A stretch of DNA of 64,000 nucleotides from Sphingomonas jaspsi DSM 18422 (GCF_000585415.1 NZ_KK073876.1:989810-1053809); one strand, 5' to 3'. Counted from the stretch's first letter, positions 17,778 to 31,198 are shown. Made by a program: numbers and translations. Notes: a model not told the origin generated them from the sequence alone.

Positions 17778-18248
17778 ATGTCCCGTCGTCGTCGCCCAGA
17801 AAAGCGCGTCATCCTGCCGGATCCCAAGTTCGGCGATATCGTCCTGTCGAAGTTCATGAACAACATCATGCTCGACGGTAAGAAGTCGGTCGCGGAATCG
17901 ATCGTCTACACCGCCCTCGACAATGTCGAAGCGCGCCTGAAGAAGGACCCGCTCGCGGTGTTCCACGAAGCGCTCGCCAACGTGAAGCCGGGTATCGAAG
18001 TCCGCAGCCGCCGCGTCGGCGGTGCGACCTACCAGGTCCCGGTCGAAGTCCGCGACGTCCGCGCCCAGGCGCTGGCCATCCGCTGGCTGATCTCGGCCGC
18101 TCGCGCTCGCAGCGAAAAGACCATGGCCGGCCGTCTGTCGGGCGAACTGATGGACGCCTCGCAGAACCGCGGCAACGCGGTGAAGAAGCGCGAAGACACG
18201 CACCGCATGGCGGAAGCGAACCGCGCCTTCTCGCACTACCGCTGGTAA
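17778..18248 (+). CDS. rpsG: 30S ribosomal protein S7
   Basis: Primary 16S rRNA-binding protein that nucleates the 30S head, 156 aa. It begins [20 protein letters not shown] and contains the RNA-binding [15 protein letters not shown] segment. The preceding 62-nt gap contains AAAGGAA before the ATG. In E. coli S7 regulates translation of this operon; a comparable site here is not proven. Confidence 0.98.
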   Translation: MSRRRRPEKRVILPDPKFGDIVLSKFMNNIMLDGKKSVAESIVYTALDNVEARLKKDPLAVFHEALANVKPGIEVRSRRVGGATYQVPVEVRDVRAQALAIRWLISAARARSEKTMAGRLSGELMDASQNRGNAVKKREDTHRMAEANRAFSHYRW

Positions 18249-18265
18249 AAAACGTCACTATATTC

Positions 18266-18294
18266 AGGGGGATCGGCACTGGGCCGGTCCTCCT
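18266..18294 (+). promoter_or_regulatory. Intercistronic hairpin between rpsG and fusA
   Basis: A 12-bp stem (5' arm 18266-18277, 3' arm 18283-18294, two G-U pairs) closes a 5-nt loop, ending 23 nt before the fusA start codon. No T-run follows, so it is more likely a translation or mRNA-processing element than a terminator. Confidence 0.55.
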
Positions 18295-18317
18295 ACAGAC
18301 TTAAGGAAGCTCCTGAC

Positions 18318-20411
<2,094 letters not shown>

Positions 20412-20429
20412 CCGGAAAAACAAGGCTAA

Positions 20430-20459
20430 GGGCGCGTCCGCGAGGGCGGACGCAAGCCC
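20430..20459 (+). promoter_or_regulatory. Intercistronic hairpin between fusA and tuf
   Basis: An 8-bp perfect stem GCGTCCGC / GCGGACGC (20434-20453, 4-nt loop) is extended by GGGC / GCCC with a 2-nt bulge. It lies 27 nt before the tuf start. Possible roles are differential stability or partial termination that adjusts EF-Tu levels relative to EF-G. Confidence 0.5.
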
Positions 20460-20486
20460 GAGAATCAAGAGAAGAAGAGGCGTAAA

Positions 20487-21677
<1,191 letters not shown>

Positions 21678-21687
21678 TATAGGGCGC

Positions 21688-21739
21688 GGGCCGCGCGATT
21701 CTCTCGGGAATTGCGCGGCCCTCGCTTTACGAGTTTTTT
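21688..21739 (+). terminator. Rho-independent terminator after tuf
   Basis: A long hairpin with perfect outer stem GGGCCGCGC / GCGCGGCCC (21688-21696 with 21713-21721) and inner ATTC / GAAT pairing. A second small stem CTCG / CGAG follows, directly before TTTTTT (21734-21739). It separates the str operon from rpsJ and the S10 block. Confidence 0.85.
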
Positions 21740-21851
21740 GGGTAAGCCGGCGTTCAGGCCGAAAGGTCTAGAGGCAGCCGACTTGCTCGTTTTTGTTTGT
21801 CCGATCCGCGTGAGCGGTGACGACTTGGCTCTTTCGCATCGGTAAGTGGAC

Positions 21852-22163
21852 ATGGAAACGCAGAACATCCGGATTCGTCTCAAGGCTTTTGACCATCGTG
21901 TGCTCGATCAGGCCACCGGGGACATCGCCGACACCGCTCGCCGGACGGGTGCTCTCATTCGCGGCCCCATTCCGCTGCCGACGCGCATCGAGAAGTTCAC
22001 CGTCAACCGTTCGCCGCACGTCGACAAGAAGTCGCGCGAACAGTTCGAGGTCCGCACCTACAAGCGCCTGCTGGACATCGTTCAGCCGACCCCGCAGACG
22101 GTCGACGCGCTGATGAAGCTCGACCTCGCAGCAGGGGTGGACGTAGAGATCAAGCTGGCCTAA
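21852..22163 (+). CDS. rpsJ: 30S ribosomal protein S10
   Basis: 30S head protein, also known as NusE in antitermination complexes; 103 aa. It begins [20 protein letters not shown], and the conserved loop [20 protein letters not shown] is intact. ATG 21852 is taken over the in-frame GTG 21846 because it gives the standard length. It follows the tuf terminator, so it needs its own promoter in the 112-nt gap upstream. A 288-nt folded spacer separates it from rplC. Confidence 0.96.
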   Translation: METQNIRIRLKAFDHRVLDQATGDIADTARRTGALIRGPIPLPTRIEKFTVNRSPHVDKKSREQFEVRTYKRLLDIVQPTPQTVDALMKLDLAAGVDVEIKLA

Positions 22164-22451
22164 GGGGCTGGCACCGCAGCGGTTCTGGAGATTCGCTGCA
22201 CCGACCTTCGGGTCAAAGTTTCGGTCCCAACGGCAACGGGACCTGTCCTTTAAGGACTGATCGCCGCGCTCATGCGTCGCGGCATCGGATCAAGGGATAC
22301 CGCGGAGCGCCTTCACGGGCACTCCGGCCTGCGTCCCCCGCATCCCGCCTTACAGCGGGAATGGCCCAAGCGGGGGCACGCATCACATTTCGGGCCGGCA
22401 CGCCCCAAGCCGTCGCAAGGCGGGGAGGGGCCTCTGTTGGGAGTGTAGATC
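22164..22451 (+). promoter_or_regulatory. Structured spacer between rpsJ and rplC
   Basis: This 288-nt non-coding interval folds extensively. Stems seen are GCAGCG/CGCTGC (22176-22199), GACC-TTCG-GGTC with a UUCG tetraloop (22203-22214), GGTCCC/GGGACC (22223-22243), GTCC/GGAC (22245-22257), and TGATC-GCCGCG paired with CGCGGC-GATCA (22258-22292). Last is a compound hairpin CCCCCGC/GCGGGGG (22335-22341 with 22370-22376) enclosing TCCCGC/GCGGGA (22343-22360) and flanked by GCGT/ACGC. It may be a ribosomal-protein leader that controls rplC and the genes after it; no ORF is evident. Confidence 0.6.
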
Positions 22452-23201
22452 ATGCGCACTGGCGTGATCGCTAAGAAAATGGGGATGACCCGCATCTTCC
22501 AGGCGGACGGACGGCATGTGCCGGTCACCGTTCTGCAGCTGGAAGACGTCCAGGTCGTCGCCCGCCGCGAACAAGACAAGGACGGCTACACCGCCGTCGC
22601 TCTGGGTGCAGGCACTGCGAAGGCGAAGAATGTCGCCAAGCCGCAGCGCGCCGCCTTCGGCAAGGCCGAAGTCGAGCCCAAGGCCAAGGTGGTTGAATTC
22701 CGCGTCGCCGAGGATGCTCTCCTCGACGTCGGCGCGACCATCACCGCCGATCACTTCGTTGCCGGCCAGCTGGTCGATATCCAGGGCGTGACCCAGGGTA
22801 AGGGCTTTGCCGGCGCCATGAAGCGCTGGGGCTTCGGTGGTCTTCGCGCTACCCACGGCGTCTCCGTCTCGCACCGTTCGCACGGTTCGACCGGTAACCG
22901 CCAGGATCCGGGCCGCGTCTTCAAGAACAAGAAGATGGCCGGTCACATGGGCGCCCGCAACCGCACCCAGCAGAACCTCGAAATCGTGCGCACCGACGCC
23001 GAGCGCGGCCTGCTGTTCGTCAAGGGCTCGGTGCCCGGCTCGAAGGGTGGCTGGCTGACCGTCCAGGACGCCGTCAAGCTGCCGCGCCACGCGGACGCTC
23101 CTTATCCGGCCGGTCTCAAGACCGCCGGCAACAACAACGCTTCGGAAGAGCCGCAGGTCGAAACGACCGCGCCGGCCACCGACGAAAGCACGGAAGGCTA
23201 A
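22452..23201 (+). CDS. rplC: 50S ribosomal protein L3
   Basis: Early-assembly 23S rRNA-binding protein near the peptidyl-transferase centre. It has the extended-loop motif [20 protein letters not shown] and [20 protein letters not shown]. At 249 aa it is longer than E. coli L3 (209) because of an acidic Asn/Glu/Thr-rich C-terminal tail from about residue 222 ([20 protein letters not shown]). It starts the run of tightly packed genes. Confidence 0.97.
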   Translation: MRTGVIAKKMGMTRIFQADGRHVPVTVLQLEDVQVVARREQDKDGYTAVALGAGTAKAKNVAKPQRAAFGKAEVEPKAKVVEFRVAEDALLDVGATITADHFVAGQLVDIQGVTQGKGFAGAMKRWGFGGLRATHGVSVSHRSHGSTGNRQDPGRVFKNKKMAGHMGARNRTQQNLEIVRTDAERGLLFVKGSVPGSKGGWLTVQDAVKLPRHADAPYPAGLKTAGNNNASEEPQVETTAPATDESTEG

Positions 23202-23204
23202 GCG

Positions 23205-23834
23205 ATGAAGGTCAAGGTTCAGACCCTCGACGCCAAGGCTGGCGGCGACATCCAGCTCGACGAAACCGTGTTCGGTGTCGAGCCGCGCGCCGACATCCTG
23301 CACCGCGTCGTCACCTGGCAGCTCATCAACCGTCGCGCCCCGGCGCGTGCGGCTCGCGAGCGCAGCGACGTTGCCCGCACCGGCAAGAAGTTCGGTCGCC
23401 AGAAGGGCGGCGGTACGGCTCGTCACGGCGATCGCCGCGCACCGATCTTCATCGGCGGCGGTAAGGCGCACGGCCCGCGTGCCCGCGTCTTCACCTCGAG
23501 CCTCAACAAGAAGGTTCGCGCGCTCGGTCTCAAGATGGCGCTCTCGGCGAAGGCCAAGGGTGGCAATCTGATCGTGCTCGAAGACCTCGACATGGGCAAG
23601 GAAGCCAAGACCAAGGCGCTTCAGGCCAAGCTGGGCAAGCTCGGCTTCGGCAAGACCGCGCTGGTCATCGATGGTGACGCGCTCAACGTCGGTTTCGCCC
23701 GCGCTTCGTCGAACCTGGAAGGTCTCAACCTTCTGCCGGCGATCGGTGCGAACGTTTACGACATCATGCGCCACGAGACGCTGGTCCTGACCCGCGCCGC
23801 GGTTGAAAAGCTGGAGGCCCGGTTCAATGGCTAA
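23205..23834 (+). CDS. rplD: 50S ribosomal protein L4
   Basis: Exit-tunnel protein, 209 aa; the tunnel loop contains [20 protein letters not shown]. In E. coli L4 represses its own operon at transcription and translation, so it is the natural candidate ligand for the structured spacer upstream of rplC. It begins 3 nt after rplC and overlaps rplW by 8 nt. Confidence 0.97.
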   Translation: MKVKVQTLDAKAGGDIQLDETVFGVEPRADILHRVVTWQLINRRAPARAARERSDVARTGKKFGRQKGGGTARHGDRRAPIFIGGGKAHGPRARVFTSSLNKKVRALGLKMALSAKAKGGNLIVLEDLDMGKEAKTKALQAKLGKLGFGKTALVIDGDALNVGFARASSNLEGLNLLPAIGANVYDIMRHETLVLTRAAVEKLEARFNG

Positions 23835-24144
23835 GAAGCCTGCCACTCAGGCGGTTGAAAACCGTCACTACGACGTGCTGGTCGCCCCGCACATCACCGA
23901 AAAGACGACCATGGCGTCGGAATTCAATGCGGTGGTGTTCAAGGTTGCCGGTACGGCGTCGAAGCCGCAGATCAAGGCCGCGGTCGAAGCGATCTATGGC
24001 GTCACCGTCAAGAACGTGAACACGCTGGTCGCCAAGGGCAAGACCAAGCGCTGGAAGGGTGCTCCCTACAAGCGTTCGGACGTCAAGAAAGCGATCGTCA
24101 CGCTGGCCGAAGGCCAGTCGATCGACATCACGAGCGGGATCTAA
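23827..24144 (+). CDS. rplW: 50S ribosomal protein L23
   Basis: Protein at the tunnel exit that docks trigger factor and SRP; 105 aa. Features are [19 protein letters not shown] near the N-terminus and [20 protein letters not shown]. The ATG overlaps the rplD end, the usual arrangement; an upstream in-frame ATG belongs to the rplD reading region. Confidence 0.96.
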   Translation: MAKKPATQAVENRHYDVLVAPHITEKTTMASEFNAVVFKVAGTASKPQIKAAVEAIYGVTVKNVNTLVAKGKTKRWKGAPYKRSDVKKAIVTLAEGQSIDITSGI

Positions 24145-24147
24145 CCG

Positions 24148-24984
24148 ATGGCACTCAAGCAATATAAGCCGACGAGCCCGGCCCGCCGTGGCCTGGTCCT
24201 CGTCGACAAGTCGTCGCTCTGGAAGGGCAAGCCCGTCAAGGCGCTGACCGAAGGCAAGCGCAAGACCGGTGGCCGTAACAACAAGGGCCATGTGACCTCG
24301 CGCGGTATCGCCGGCGGTCACAAGCAGAAGTACCGGATCATCGACTTCAAGCGTCGCACCTGGGACGTGACCGGCACGGTCGAACGTCTCGAGTATGACC
24401 CGAACCGTTCGGCGTTCATCGCGCTCATCACCTACGAAGGTGGCGAACAGGCCTACATCATCGCGCCGCAGCGTCTCGCTCCGGGCGACAAGGTCGTCGC
24501 CGGCAAGAAGGTCGACGTGAAGCCGGGCAATGCGATGGAAATCGGTCAGATGCCGGTCGGCACGATCGTCCACAACGTGGAAATGAAGCCGGGCAAAGGC
24601 GGCCAGATCGCTCGCGCCGCCGGCACCTACGTCCAGGTTGTCGGTCGCGACAAGGGCATGGTGATCGTTCGCCTGAACTCGGGCGAGCAGCGCTACATCC
24701 GCTCCGACTGCATGGCCACCGTCGGCGCCGTGTCGAACCCCGACAACGGCAACCAGACGCTGGCCAAGGCCGGTCGCAATCGCTGGCTCGGCCGTCGTCC
24801 GCTCACCCGCGGCGTCGCCAAGAACCCGGTCGACCACCCGCACGGCGGTGGTGAAGGCCGCACCTCGGGCGGCCGTCACCCGGTCACCCCGTGGGGCAAG
24901 CCGACCAAGGGCGCCCGCACTCGTCACAACAAGGCAACGGACAAGTTCATCATCCGTAGCCGTCACGCCAAGAAGAAGGGCTAA
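24148..24984 (+). CDS. rplB: 50S ribosomal protein L2
   Basis: Central large-subunit protein needed for subunit association and peptidyl transfer; 278 aa. It has the conserved [20 protein letters not shown] region carrying the functionally important His at about residue 231, and the N-terminal [20 protein letters not shown]. It begins 3 nt after rplW. Confidence 0.98.
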   Translation: MALKQYKPTSPARRGLVLVDKSSLWKGKPVKALTEGKRKTGGRNNKGHVTSRGIAGGHKQKYRIIDFKRRTWDVTGTVERLEYDPNRSAFIALITYEGGEQAYIIAPQRLAPGDKVVAGKKVDVKPGNAMEIGQMPVGTIVHNVEMKPGKGGQIARAAGTYVQVVGRDKGMVIVRLNSGEQRYIRSDCMATVGAVSNPDNGNQTLAKAGRNRWLGRRPLTRGVAKNPVDHPHGGGEGRTSGGRHPVTPWGKPTKGARTRHNKATDKFIIRSRHAKKKG

Positions 24985-24989
24985 TCGAG

Positions 24990-25265
24990 ATGGCTCGTTC
25001 CGTTTGGAAAGGTCCGTTCGTCGAGCTGTCGCTGCTGAAGAAGGCGGAAGCCGCTCAGGAAGCCGGTGGCCGCGCGCCGATCAAGACCTGGTCGCGCCGC
25101 TCGACCATCCTGCCGCAGTTCGTCGGCCTGACCTTCAATGTCTACAACGGCCGCAAGTTCGTGCCGGTGTCGGTCAACGAAGAAATGGTCGGCATGAAGC
25201 TTGGTGAATTTGCGCCGACGCGCTTCTTCCCGGGCCACGCCGCCGACAAGAAGGGTAAGCGCTAA
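24990..25265 (+). CDS. rpsS: 30S ribosomal protein S19
   Basis: 30S head protein, 91 aa, with [18 protein letters not shown] at the N-terminus and the family segment [20 protein letters not shown] followed by [15 protein letters not shown]. Its stop overlaps the rplV start by one nucleotide (TAATG), indicating coupled translation. Confidence 0.97.
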   Translation: MARSVWKGPFVELSLLKKAEAAQEAGGRAPIKTWSRRSTILPQFVGLTFNVYNGRKFVPVSVNEEMVGMKLGEFAPTRFFPGHAADKKGKR

Positions 25266-25642
25266 TGAGCAAGCCTAAGAGCCCCCGCAAGGTCGGCGAA
25301 AAGGAAGCGCTGGCGACCGGAACCATGATCCGTGGTTCGGCCCGCAAGCTCAACCTGGTTGCCGGTCTGATCCGCGGCCGCAAGGTCGAAGAGGCCCTGA
25401 ACATCCTCAAGTTCAGCCCGAAGGGCATGAGCGAAGATGTCTACAAGGTCCTCGCCTCGGCCGTCGCCAATGCCGAAAACAACCACAACCTCGACGTCGA
25501 CAGCCTGGTCGTCGCCGAAGCGTCGGTCGGCAAGTCGATCACCATGAAGCGTTTCGCGACCCGCGCCCGCGGCCGCTCGACCCGTATCGAGAAGCCGTTC
25601 AGCCGCCTTCGCGTCGTCGTTCGCGAGCAGGAAGAAGCGTAA
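25265..25642 (+). CDS. rplV: 50S ribosomal protein L22
   Basis: Exit-tunnel constriction protein, 125 aa. It contains [20 protein letters not shown] and the tunnel-loop region [20 protein letters not shown]. It is joined to its neighbours by TAATG overlaps on both sides. Confidence 0.97.
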   Translation: MSKPKSPRKVGEKEALATGTMIRGSARKLNLVAGLIRGRKVEEALNILKFSPKGMSEDVYKVLASAVANAENNHNLDVDSLVVAEASVGKSITMKRFATRARGRSTRIEKPFSRLRVVVREQEEA

Positions 25643-26349
25643 TGGGTCAGAAGTCGTCTCCCGTCGGTCTGCGCCTGCAGATCAACCGCACCTGGGACAG
25701 CCGCTGGTTCGCTGAAGGCCAGGACTATGGCAAGCAGCTGCTCGAGGATCTCAAGATCCGCCAGTTCATCATCAAGTCGCTGCCGCAGGCCGCGATTTCG
25801 AAGGTGGTCATCGAGCGTCCGGCCAAGCTGTGCCGCGTGTCGATCTATGCCGCCCGCCCGGGCGTCATCATCGGCAAGAAGGGTTCGGACATCGAAAAGC
25901 TGAAGAAGCAGCTGGCCAAGATGACCGGCGCTGATGTCAGCCTCAACATCGTCGAAATCCGCAAGCCGGAAATCGACGCTCGCCTCGTCGCTCAGGGCGT
26001 GGCCGACCAGCTGGAGCGCCGCGTGGCGTTCCGCCGCGCCATGAAGCGTGCGGTGCAGTCGGCTCTCCGTCTTGGTGCGGAAGGCATTCGTATCACCTGC
26101 TCGGGCCGTCTGGGTGGCGCGGAAATCGCGCGCACCGAATGGTACCGCGAGGGTCGCGTTCCGCTGCACACGCTGCGTGGTAACGTCGATTACGCCGAAG
26201 CGCAGGCGCACACCGCTTACGGTGTCTGCGGCGTGAAGGTGTGGGTCTTCAAGGGCGAAATCCTTGGTCATGACCCGCTCGCGCAGGATCGTTTGATGAT
26301 GGAAGCGCAGACCTCGGGCGTTCGCCCGATGCGCGACGATCGCCGCTAA
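25642..26349 (+). CDS. rpsC: 30S ribosomal protein S3
   Basis: mRNA-entry and helicase-associated 30S protein, 235 aa. The KH domain has [20 protein letters not shown], and the C-terminal domain has [20 protein letters not shown]. It begins [20 protein letters not shown]. It overlaps the rplV stop and is followed after 12 nt by rplP. Confidence 0.98.
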   Translation: MGQKSSPVGLRLQINRTWDSRWFAEGQDYGKQLLEDLKIRQFIIKSLPQAAISKVVIERPAKLCRVSIYAARPGVIIGKKGSDIEKLKKQLAKMTGADVSLNIVEIRKPEIDARLVAQGVADQLERRVAFRRAMKRAVQSALRLGAEGIRITCSGRLGGAEIARTEWYREGRVPLHTLRGNVDYAEAQAHTAYGVCGVKVWVFKGEILGHDPLAQDRLMMEAQTSGVRPMRDDRR

Positions 26350-26361
26350 GGAACACTTGAG

Positions 26362-26793
26362 ATGCTGCAACCGAAACGCACCAAGTTCCGCAAGGCCTTC
26401 AAGGGTCGCATCCACGGCAATGCCAAGGGTGGCACGGAGCTCAACTTCGGCGCCTTTGGCCTCAAGGCCATGGAGCCGGAGCGGATCACCGCCCGCCAGA
26501 TCGAAGCGGCCCGCCGCGCGATCACCCGCCACATCCGCCGTCAGGGCCGTTTGTGGATCCGCATTTTCCCGGACGTGCCCGTCTCGTCGAAGCCGGCCGA
26601 AGTCCGCATGGGCTCGGGTAAGGGTTCGCCGGAATTCTGGGTCGCCCGCGTGAAGCCGGGTCGTATCCTGTTCGAGCTGGACGGCGTTCCCGGCCCGCTC
26701 GCCAAGACCGCCTTCGAACGCGCCGCTGAAAAGCTGCCGATCAAGGTCAAGGTCGTCGCCCGCCTGGGTGAAACGCTGGTTGAAGAGGACTAA
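26362..26793 (+). CDS. rplP: 50S ribosomal protein L16
   Basis: Protein of the A-site tRNA-binding region of the 50S subunit, 143 aa. It begins [20 protein letters not shown]. The conserved basic segment [20 protein letters not shown] and the loop [19 protein letters not shown] are intact, including the Arg that is hydroxylated in some bacteria. AAGGAA precedes the ATG. Confidence 0.97.
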   Translation: MLQPKRTKFRKAFKGRIHGNAKGGTELNFGAFGLKAMEPERITARQIEAARRAITRHIRRQGRLWIRIFPDVPVSSKPAEVRMGSGKGSPEFWVARVKPGRILFELDGVPGPLAKTAFERAAEKLPIKVKVVARLGETLVEED

Positions 26794-26796
26794 GTC

Positions 26797-27003
26797 ATGG
26801 CCAAGAAAGACGATCTGAAGGTCAAGACCGACGACCAGCTCGCTACGCAGCTCTCCGAGCTGAAGCGCGAGCAGTTCAACCTGCGCTTCCAGGCTGCCAC
26901 CAACCAGCTCGAGAAGCCGAGCCGCGTGCGCGAAGTTCGTCGCACGATCGCCCGGATCAAGACGCTGCAGACCGCTCGCACCAGCGACGCGGCCAAGGCG
27001 TAA
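26797..27003 (+). CDS. rpmC: 50S ribosomal protein L29
   Basis: Small helical protein at the tunnel exit, 68 aa. It has the conserved QLSELKREQFNLRFQAATNQ and VREVRRTIARIKTL helices. It begins 3 nt after rplP and is followed by rpsQ after a 12-nt gap with AAGGAG. Confidence 0.95.
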   Translation: MAKKDDLKVKTDDQLATQLSELKREQFNLRFQAATNQLEKPSRVREVRRTIARIKTLQTARTSDAAKA

Positions 27004-27015
27004 GGAGTATTTGAG

Positions 27016-27285
27016 ATGCCGAAGCGCGTCCTCACTGGCACCGTGGTGTCGGACAAGGGTGACAAGACGGTTGTGGTCCGTGTCGAACGTCGGGTGAAGC
27101 ACCCGCTGTACGGCAAGATCATCAAGCTGTCGAAGAAGTATCACGCTCATGACGCGGACAACCAGTTCCGTGAAGGTGAGCAGGTTCGCATTCAGGAATG
27201 CGCGCCGATTTCGAAGAAGAAGAGCTGGACGGTTGTCGAGCGCATCGGTGCTGCCCCCGCGGCAGTCGCCGAAGCCGACGCTTAA
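27016..27285 (+). CDS. rpsQ: 30S ribosomal protein S17
   Basis: OB-fold 16S rRNA-binding protein, 89 aa. It begins [20 protein letters not shown], and [20 protein letters not shown] follows. The last residues ([11 protein letters not shown]) form a short Ala-rich tail. AAGGAG lies before the ATG. Confidence 0.96.
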   Translation: MPKRVLTGTVVSDKGDKTVVVRVERRVKHPLYGKIIKLSKKYHAHDADNQFREGEQVRIQECAPISKKKSWTVVERIGAAPAAVAEADA

Positions 27286-27316
27286 CAGCGCTGTTGGGTA
27301 AGAAGGGACTACTGCC

Positions 27317-27685
27317 ATGATCCAAATGCAGTCGAACCTCGACGTTGCCGACAACAGCGGCGCGAAGCGTGTCCAGTGCATCAAGGTACTGGGCGGCTCC
27401 AAGCGCCGCACTGCCGGCGTCGGCGACATCATCGTCGTCAGCGTCAAGGAAGCCGCTCCGCGCGGCCGCGTGAAGAAGGGTGACGTTCACCGTGCGGTGA
27501 TCGTTCGTACCGCCAAGGACATTCGTCGTCCGGACGGTACGGTCATCCGTTTCGACACCAATGCGGCCGTGCTGGTGAACAAGAACGAAGAACCGATCGG
27601 CACCCGTATTTTCGGCCCGGTGGTTCGTGAGCTGCGCGCGAAGAAGCACATGAAGATCATCTCGCTCGCGCCGGAGGTGCTGTAA
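27317..27685 (+). CDS. rplN: 50S ribosomal protein L14
   Basis: Large-subunit protein at the intersubunit bridge and the RsfS docking site, 122 aa. Family features are [20 protein letters not shown], the ATVKEAxPRGxVKKG-type strand ([20 protein letters not shown]) and [11 protein letters not shown]. Its stop overlaps the rplX start (TAATG). Confidence 0.97.
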   Translation: MIQMQSNLDVADNSGAKRVQCIKVLGGSKRRTAGVGDIIVVSVKEAAPRGRVKKGDVHRAVIVRTAKDIRRPDGTVIRFDTNAAVLVNKNEEPIGTRIFGPVVRELRAKKHMKIISLAPEVL

Positions 27686-28005
27686 TGTCGGCCGCCAAGA
27701 TCAAGAAGGGTGACAAGGTCATCGTCCTGTCCGGCAAGGACAAGGGCAAGACCGGCGACGTCGCCAAGGTCCTGGTCAAGGACTCCAAGGTTGTCGTGTC
27801 GGGCGTGAACATCGCGACCCGCCACAAGAAGCCGAACCAGCTCCAGCAGGGCGGTCTCGAGCGTACCGAAGCGCCGCTGCACATCTCGAACGTCGCGCTT
27901 GTCGACCCGAAGGATGGCAAGGCGACCCGCGTCCGCTTCGAAACCTCGAAGGACGGCAAGAAGGTTCGCGTTTCGGCGCGCACCGGGGAGAAGATCGATG
28001 GCTGA
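27685..28005 (+). CDS. rplX: 50S ribosomal protein L24
   Basis: Assembly-initiator protein of the 50S subunit, 106 aa. The KOW motif is [20 protein letters not shown], followed by [12 protein letters not shown]. It overlaps rplN by one and rplE by eight nucleotides. Confidence 0.97.
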   Translation: MSAAKIKKGDKVIVLSGKDKGKTGDVAKVLVKDSKVVVSGVNIATRHKKPNQLQQGGLERTEAPLHISNVALVDPKDGKATRVRFETSKDGKKVRVSARTGEKIDG

Positions 28006-28579
28006 CGCGAAGAAGTACACTCCGCGCCTCAAGAAGGACTATGACGAGCGCATCGCCAAGGCGATGACCGAAAAGTTCGGCTACAAGAACTCGCTTGAAG
28101 TTCCGAAGCTGGAAAAGATCGTCATCAACATGGGCGTTGGTGAAGCGACCCAGGACAAGAAGAAGGTCGAACAGGCCGCTGCCGAAATGGAAAAGATCGC
28201 TGGCCAGAAGCCGGTGATCACCAAGGCGAAGAAGTCGATCGCGCAGTTCAAGCTGCGTGAAGGCATGCCGATCGGTTGCAAGGTCACGCTCCGTCGTGAA
28301 CGCATGTTCGAATTCCTCGACCGCTTGGTGACCATTGCGTTGCCGCGCGTTCGCGACTTCCGTGGCCTCAACCCGAAGTCGTTCGACGGCCGTGGCAACT
28401 ATGCCATGGGCCTGAAGGAACAGATCGTGTTCCCGGAAATCAACTATGACCAGATCGACAAGGTCCGGGGCATGGACATCATCATCACCACGACCGCGAA
28501 GACGGACGAAGAAGCGCGCGAACTGCTGCGTCTCTTCAACTTCCCGTTCCCGGCCGAGGCCCAGAAGGAAGCCGCGTAA
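27998..28579 (+). CDS. rplE: 50S ribosomal protein L5
   Basis: 5S rRNA-binding protein of the central protuberance, 193 aa. Conserved stretches are [40 protein letters not shown] and [23 protein letters not shown] 27998 lies inside the rplX end, and upstream in-frame codons are not L5-like. Confidence 0.97.
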   Translation: MADAKKYTPRLKKDYDERIAKAMTEKFGYKNSLEVPKLEKIVINMGVGEATQDKKKVEQAAAEMEKIAGQKPVITKAKKSIAQFKLREGMPIGCKVTLRRERMFEFLDRLVTIALPRVRDFRGLNPKSFDGRGNYAMGLKEQIVFPEINYDQIDKVRGMDIIITTTAKTDEEARELLRLFNFPFPAEAQKEAA

Positions 28580-28601
28580 GCGGCGTTGGAGAACTTAAGT
28601 C

Positions 28602-28907
28602 ATGGCGAAACTGAGTTCCGTGAACAAGAACGAGCGTCGCAAGAAGCTCGTCGAAAAGACCCAGGCCAAGCGCGAAAAGCTGCTGGCCAAGGCAAACGAT
28701 AAGTCGCTCGACGAAACCGAGCGCCTGATCGCGCGCCTCAAGATGGCGGAGCTGCCGCGCAACGGCAATCCGACCCGTATTCGCAACCGTTGTGAGCTGA
28801 CCGGCCGTTCGCGCGGCTACTATCGCAAGTTCCGCCTGTCGCGGATCATGCTTCGGGAATTGGGCAATAAGGGCCTGATCCCGGGTCTCACGAAGTCGAG
28901 CTGGTAA
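28602..28907 (+). CDS. rpsN: 30S ribosomal protein S14
   Basis: 30S head protein, 101 aa. It is the long, zinc-free type: the C-terminal [20 protein letters not shown] has lost the CxxC pairs of the short zinc form. It begins [24 protein letters not shown] precedes the start. Confidence 0.97.
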   Translation: MAKLSSVNKNERRKKLVEKTQAKREKLLAKANDKSLDETERLIARLKMAELPRNGNPTRIRNRCELTGRSRGYYRKFRLSRIMLRELGNKGLIPGLTKSSW

Positions 28908-28917
28908 GGGCACGCAT

Positions 28918-29313
28918 ATGCCGATGACCGATCCCCTGGGTGATATGCTCACCCGCATCCGCAATGGCCAGCAGGCGCGCAAGGATTCGATCCTGACGCC
29001 GGCTTCGAAGCTGCGTGCCCACGTCCTCGACGTGCTCCAGCGCGAAGGCTATATCCGCGGTTATTCCGAAGAAGAGCTTGCCGGCCAGAAGGGCCTGCGC
29101 ATCGAGCTCAAATATTTTGAAGGCCAGCCGGCGATCCAGCATCTGGTTCGCGTGTCGAAGCCGGGCCGTCGAGTCTATTCGGGCTCGAAGGAACTCCCGC
29201 GCATTCGCAACGGCCTCGGCATCACCATCGTCTCGACGCCGCGCGGCGTTCTCAGCGACACTGAGGCCCGCGACCAGAACGTCGGCGGCGAAGTGCTGGC
29301 GGAGGTGTTCTAA
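28918..29313 (+). CDS. rpsH: 30S ribosomal protein S8
   Basis: Central-domain assembly protein, 131 aa. It begins [20 protein letters not shown] and ends with [20 protein letters not shown]. In E. coli S8 represses the spc operon by binding mRNA near rplE. It overlaps rplF by one nucleotide. Confidence 0.97.
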   Translation: MPMTDPLGDMLTRIRNGQQARKDSILTPASKLRAHVLDVLQREGYIRGYSEEELAGQKGLRIELKYFEGQPAIQHLVRVSKPGRRVYSGSKELPRIRNGLGITIVSTPRGVLSDTEARDQNVGGEVLAEVF

Positions 29314-29849
29314 TGAGCCGCATTGGTAAAAAGCCGGTCGCGATCCCGTCGGGCGTCACCGCCACGATCGAGGGCTCGACCCTGACCGTGAAGGGTCCGA
29401 AGGGCACCCTCAGCATGGCGCTGATGGATGACCTCGTTTCCTACAAGGTCGAAGACGGCCAGATCAGCGTGCAGCCGATCGTTCCCGCGCAGCGCAACCG
29501 CGCCGCTTGGGGCATGCAGCGCACCAACGTCCAGAACCTGGTCACCGGCGTGACCGAGGGCTTCTCGAAGGTCCTCGAAATCACCGGCGTCGGCTACCGC
29601 GCTCAGGCCCAGGGCAAGACCCTGAAGCTGCAGCTCGGCTACAGCCACGACGTGAACGTCACGGTGCCCGAAGGTCTTGAGGTCAAGACCCCGGACAACA
29701 CCACCGTCGAAATCAGCGGCATCGATCGCCAGAAGGTTGGCCAGCTGGCCGCCGAGATCCGCCGTTGGCGCAAGCCGGAGCCCTACAAGGGCAAGGGTAT
29801 CAAGTATCGCGGCGAGTATATCTTCCGCAAAGAAGGCAAGAAGAAGTAA
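29313..29849 (+). CDS. rplF: 50S ribosomal protein L6
   Basis: Two-domain protein near the factor-binding site, 178 aa. The domain 2 signature is [20 protein letters not shown], and the first domain starts [20 protein letters not shown]. It starts on the last base of the rpsH stop and is followed 3 nt later by rplR. Confidence 0.97.
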   Translation: MSRIGKKPVAIPSGVTATIEGSTLTVKGPKGTLSMALMDDLVSYKVEDGQISVQPIVPAQRNRAAWGMQRTNVQNLVTGVTEGFSKVLEITGVGYRAQAQGKTLKLQLGYSHDVNVTVPEGLEVKTPDNTTVEISGIDRQKVGQLAAEIRRWRKPEPYKGKGIKYRGEYIFRKEGKKK

Positions 29850-29852
29850 GCC

Positions 29853-30206
29853 ATGGCGAAACTCTCTCTCTTCGATCGCCGCAAGCGCCGTGTCCGCACC
29901 GCGCTTCGTGCGCGCGCTGCCGGCAAGCCCCGCCTGTCGGTTCACCGTTCGGGCAAGCACATCTATGCCCAGGTCATCGACGATGCCGCCGGCAAGACGC
30001 TGGCCGCCGCTTCGACCCTGGACAAGGACGTGAAGGCCAAGACCGGCGCGACCTCCGAGGCCGCTGCGGCTGTTGGCAAGGCGCTTGCCGCCAAGGCCAA
30101 GAAGGCCGGCGTGTCGGCCGTCGTGTTCGACCGCGGTGGCTTCCTTTTCCATGGCCGCGTCAAGGCGCTGGCCGATGCTGCCCGCGAAGGCGGACTGGAG
30201 TTCTAA
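29853..30206 (+). CDS. rplR: 50S ribosomal protein L18
   Basis: 5S rRNA-binding protein, 117 aa, with [20 protein letters not shown] and the C-terminal [20 protein letters not shown]. Its stop codon abuts the rpsE start directly. Confidence 0.97.
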   Translation: MAKLSLFDRRKRRVRTALRARAAGKPRLSVHRSGKHIYAQVIDDAAGKTLAAASTLDKDVKAKTGATSEAAAAVGKALAAKAKKAGVSAVVFDRGGFLFHGRVKALADAAREGGLEF

Positions 30207-30941
30207 ATGGCTGAGAACGAAACCCCGCAGGTGGAAGAGACCACCGCAGCTCCGGCCGAGAACGCCGAAGTCCAGGCAGACGCCGGTCAGACCGAAGGTC
30301 GCGGTCCGCGCGGCCGTGGTCGTGGCGGCCGTGACGGCGGCCGTGGCGGACGTGACGGTGGCCGTGGCCGCCGCGACGATCGCCGTGGCAACCGCGAAGA
30401 AGAAGGCGAAGAGCTGATCGAGAAGCTGGTTCACATCAACCGCGTCTCGAAGACCGTCAAGGGCGGTAAGCGCTTCGGTTTCGCCGCGCTGGTCGTGGTT
30501 GGCGACGGCAAGGGCCGCGCCGGCTTCGGTCACGGCAAGGCTCGCGAAGTGCCGGAAGCCATTTCGAAGGCGACCGCGGCGGCCAAGAAGGCCATGATCC
30601 GCGTTCCGCTGAAGGATGGCCGTACGCTTCACCATGACGGCAAGGGCCACTTCGGCGCCGGCAAGGTGACCGTTCGTACCGCCCCGTCGGGTACCGGCAT
30701 CATCGCCGGCGGTCCGATGCGCGCCGTGTTCGAAAGCCTTGGCGTCCATGACGTGGTCACCAAGTCGGTCGGCACCTCGAACCCGTACAACATGATCCGC
30801 GCGACGTTCGAAGCGCTCAAGGATCAGACCAGCCCGCGCTCGGTCGCCCAGCGCCGTGGCAAGAAGGTCGCTGACCTTCTCGGCCGTGGTGGCATGGACA
30901 AGGCCGAAGCCGAAGCGACCGCCGACGCGGTCACGGAGTAA
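30207..30941 (+). CDS. rpsE: 30S ribosomal protein S5 with RGG-rich N-terminal extension
   Basis: 30S protein acting in decoding fidelity, 244 aa against 166 in E. coli. The core starts at about residue 70 ([20 protein letters not shown]) and contains [20 protein letters not shown]. Before it lies an acidic Glu/Ala segment and then an Arg/Gly/Asp repeat region (residues about 32-62, units such as [11 protein letters not shown]). The extension is encoded in frame with no gap after rplR, so it is genuine. RGG-type segments often bind RNA, but a role here is inference. Confidence 0.96.
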   Translation: MAENETPQVEETTAAPAENAEVQADAGQTEGRGPRGRGRGGRDGGRGGRDGGRGRRDDRRGNREEEGEELIEKLVHINRVSKTVKGGKRFGFAALVVVGDGKGRAGFGHGKAREVPEAISKATAAAKKAMIRVPLKDGRTLHHDGKGHFGAGKVTVRTAPSGTGIIAGGPMRAVFESLGVHDVVTKSVGTSNPYNMIRATFEALKDQTSPRSVAQRRGKKVADLLGRGGMDKAEAEATADAVTE

Positions 30942-30946
30942 TCATC

Positions 30947-31123
30947 ATGGCGAAGATTAAGATCACGCAGACCGGTTCGCCGATCCGCCGCCACAAGACC
31001 CAGCGGGCGACCCTCGTCGGCCTGGGCCTCAACAAGATGCACCGCACGGTTGAGGTCGAAGCCACGCCGGAAGTGCTCGGCCAGGTGCGCAAGGTCGCGC
31101 ACCTGCTCAAGGTCGAAGACTAA
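30947..31123 (+). CDS. rpmD: 50S ribosomal protein L30
   Basis: Short large-subunit protein, 58 aa, in its standard place between rpsE and rplO. The translation begins [20 protein letters not shown], continues [20 protein letters not shown] and ends with HLLKVED, the usual L30 pattern. Start ATG 30947 lies 5 nt after the rpsE stop. Confidence 0.95.
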   Translation: MAKIKITQTGSPIRRHKTQRATLVGLGLNKMHRTVEVEATPEVLGQVRKVAHLLKVED

Positions 31124-31198
31124 TCAACTGAGTATTGAGGCCGGGGACGCAGCGCGTTCCCGGCTTCATGCGCGACAAAAGCGAAAGCGAGTGCACAC

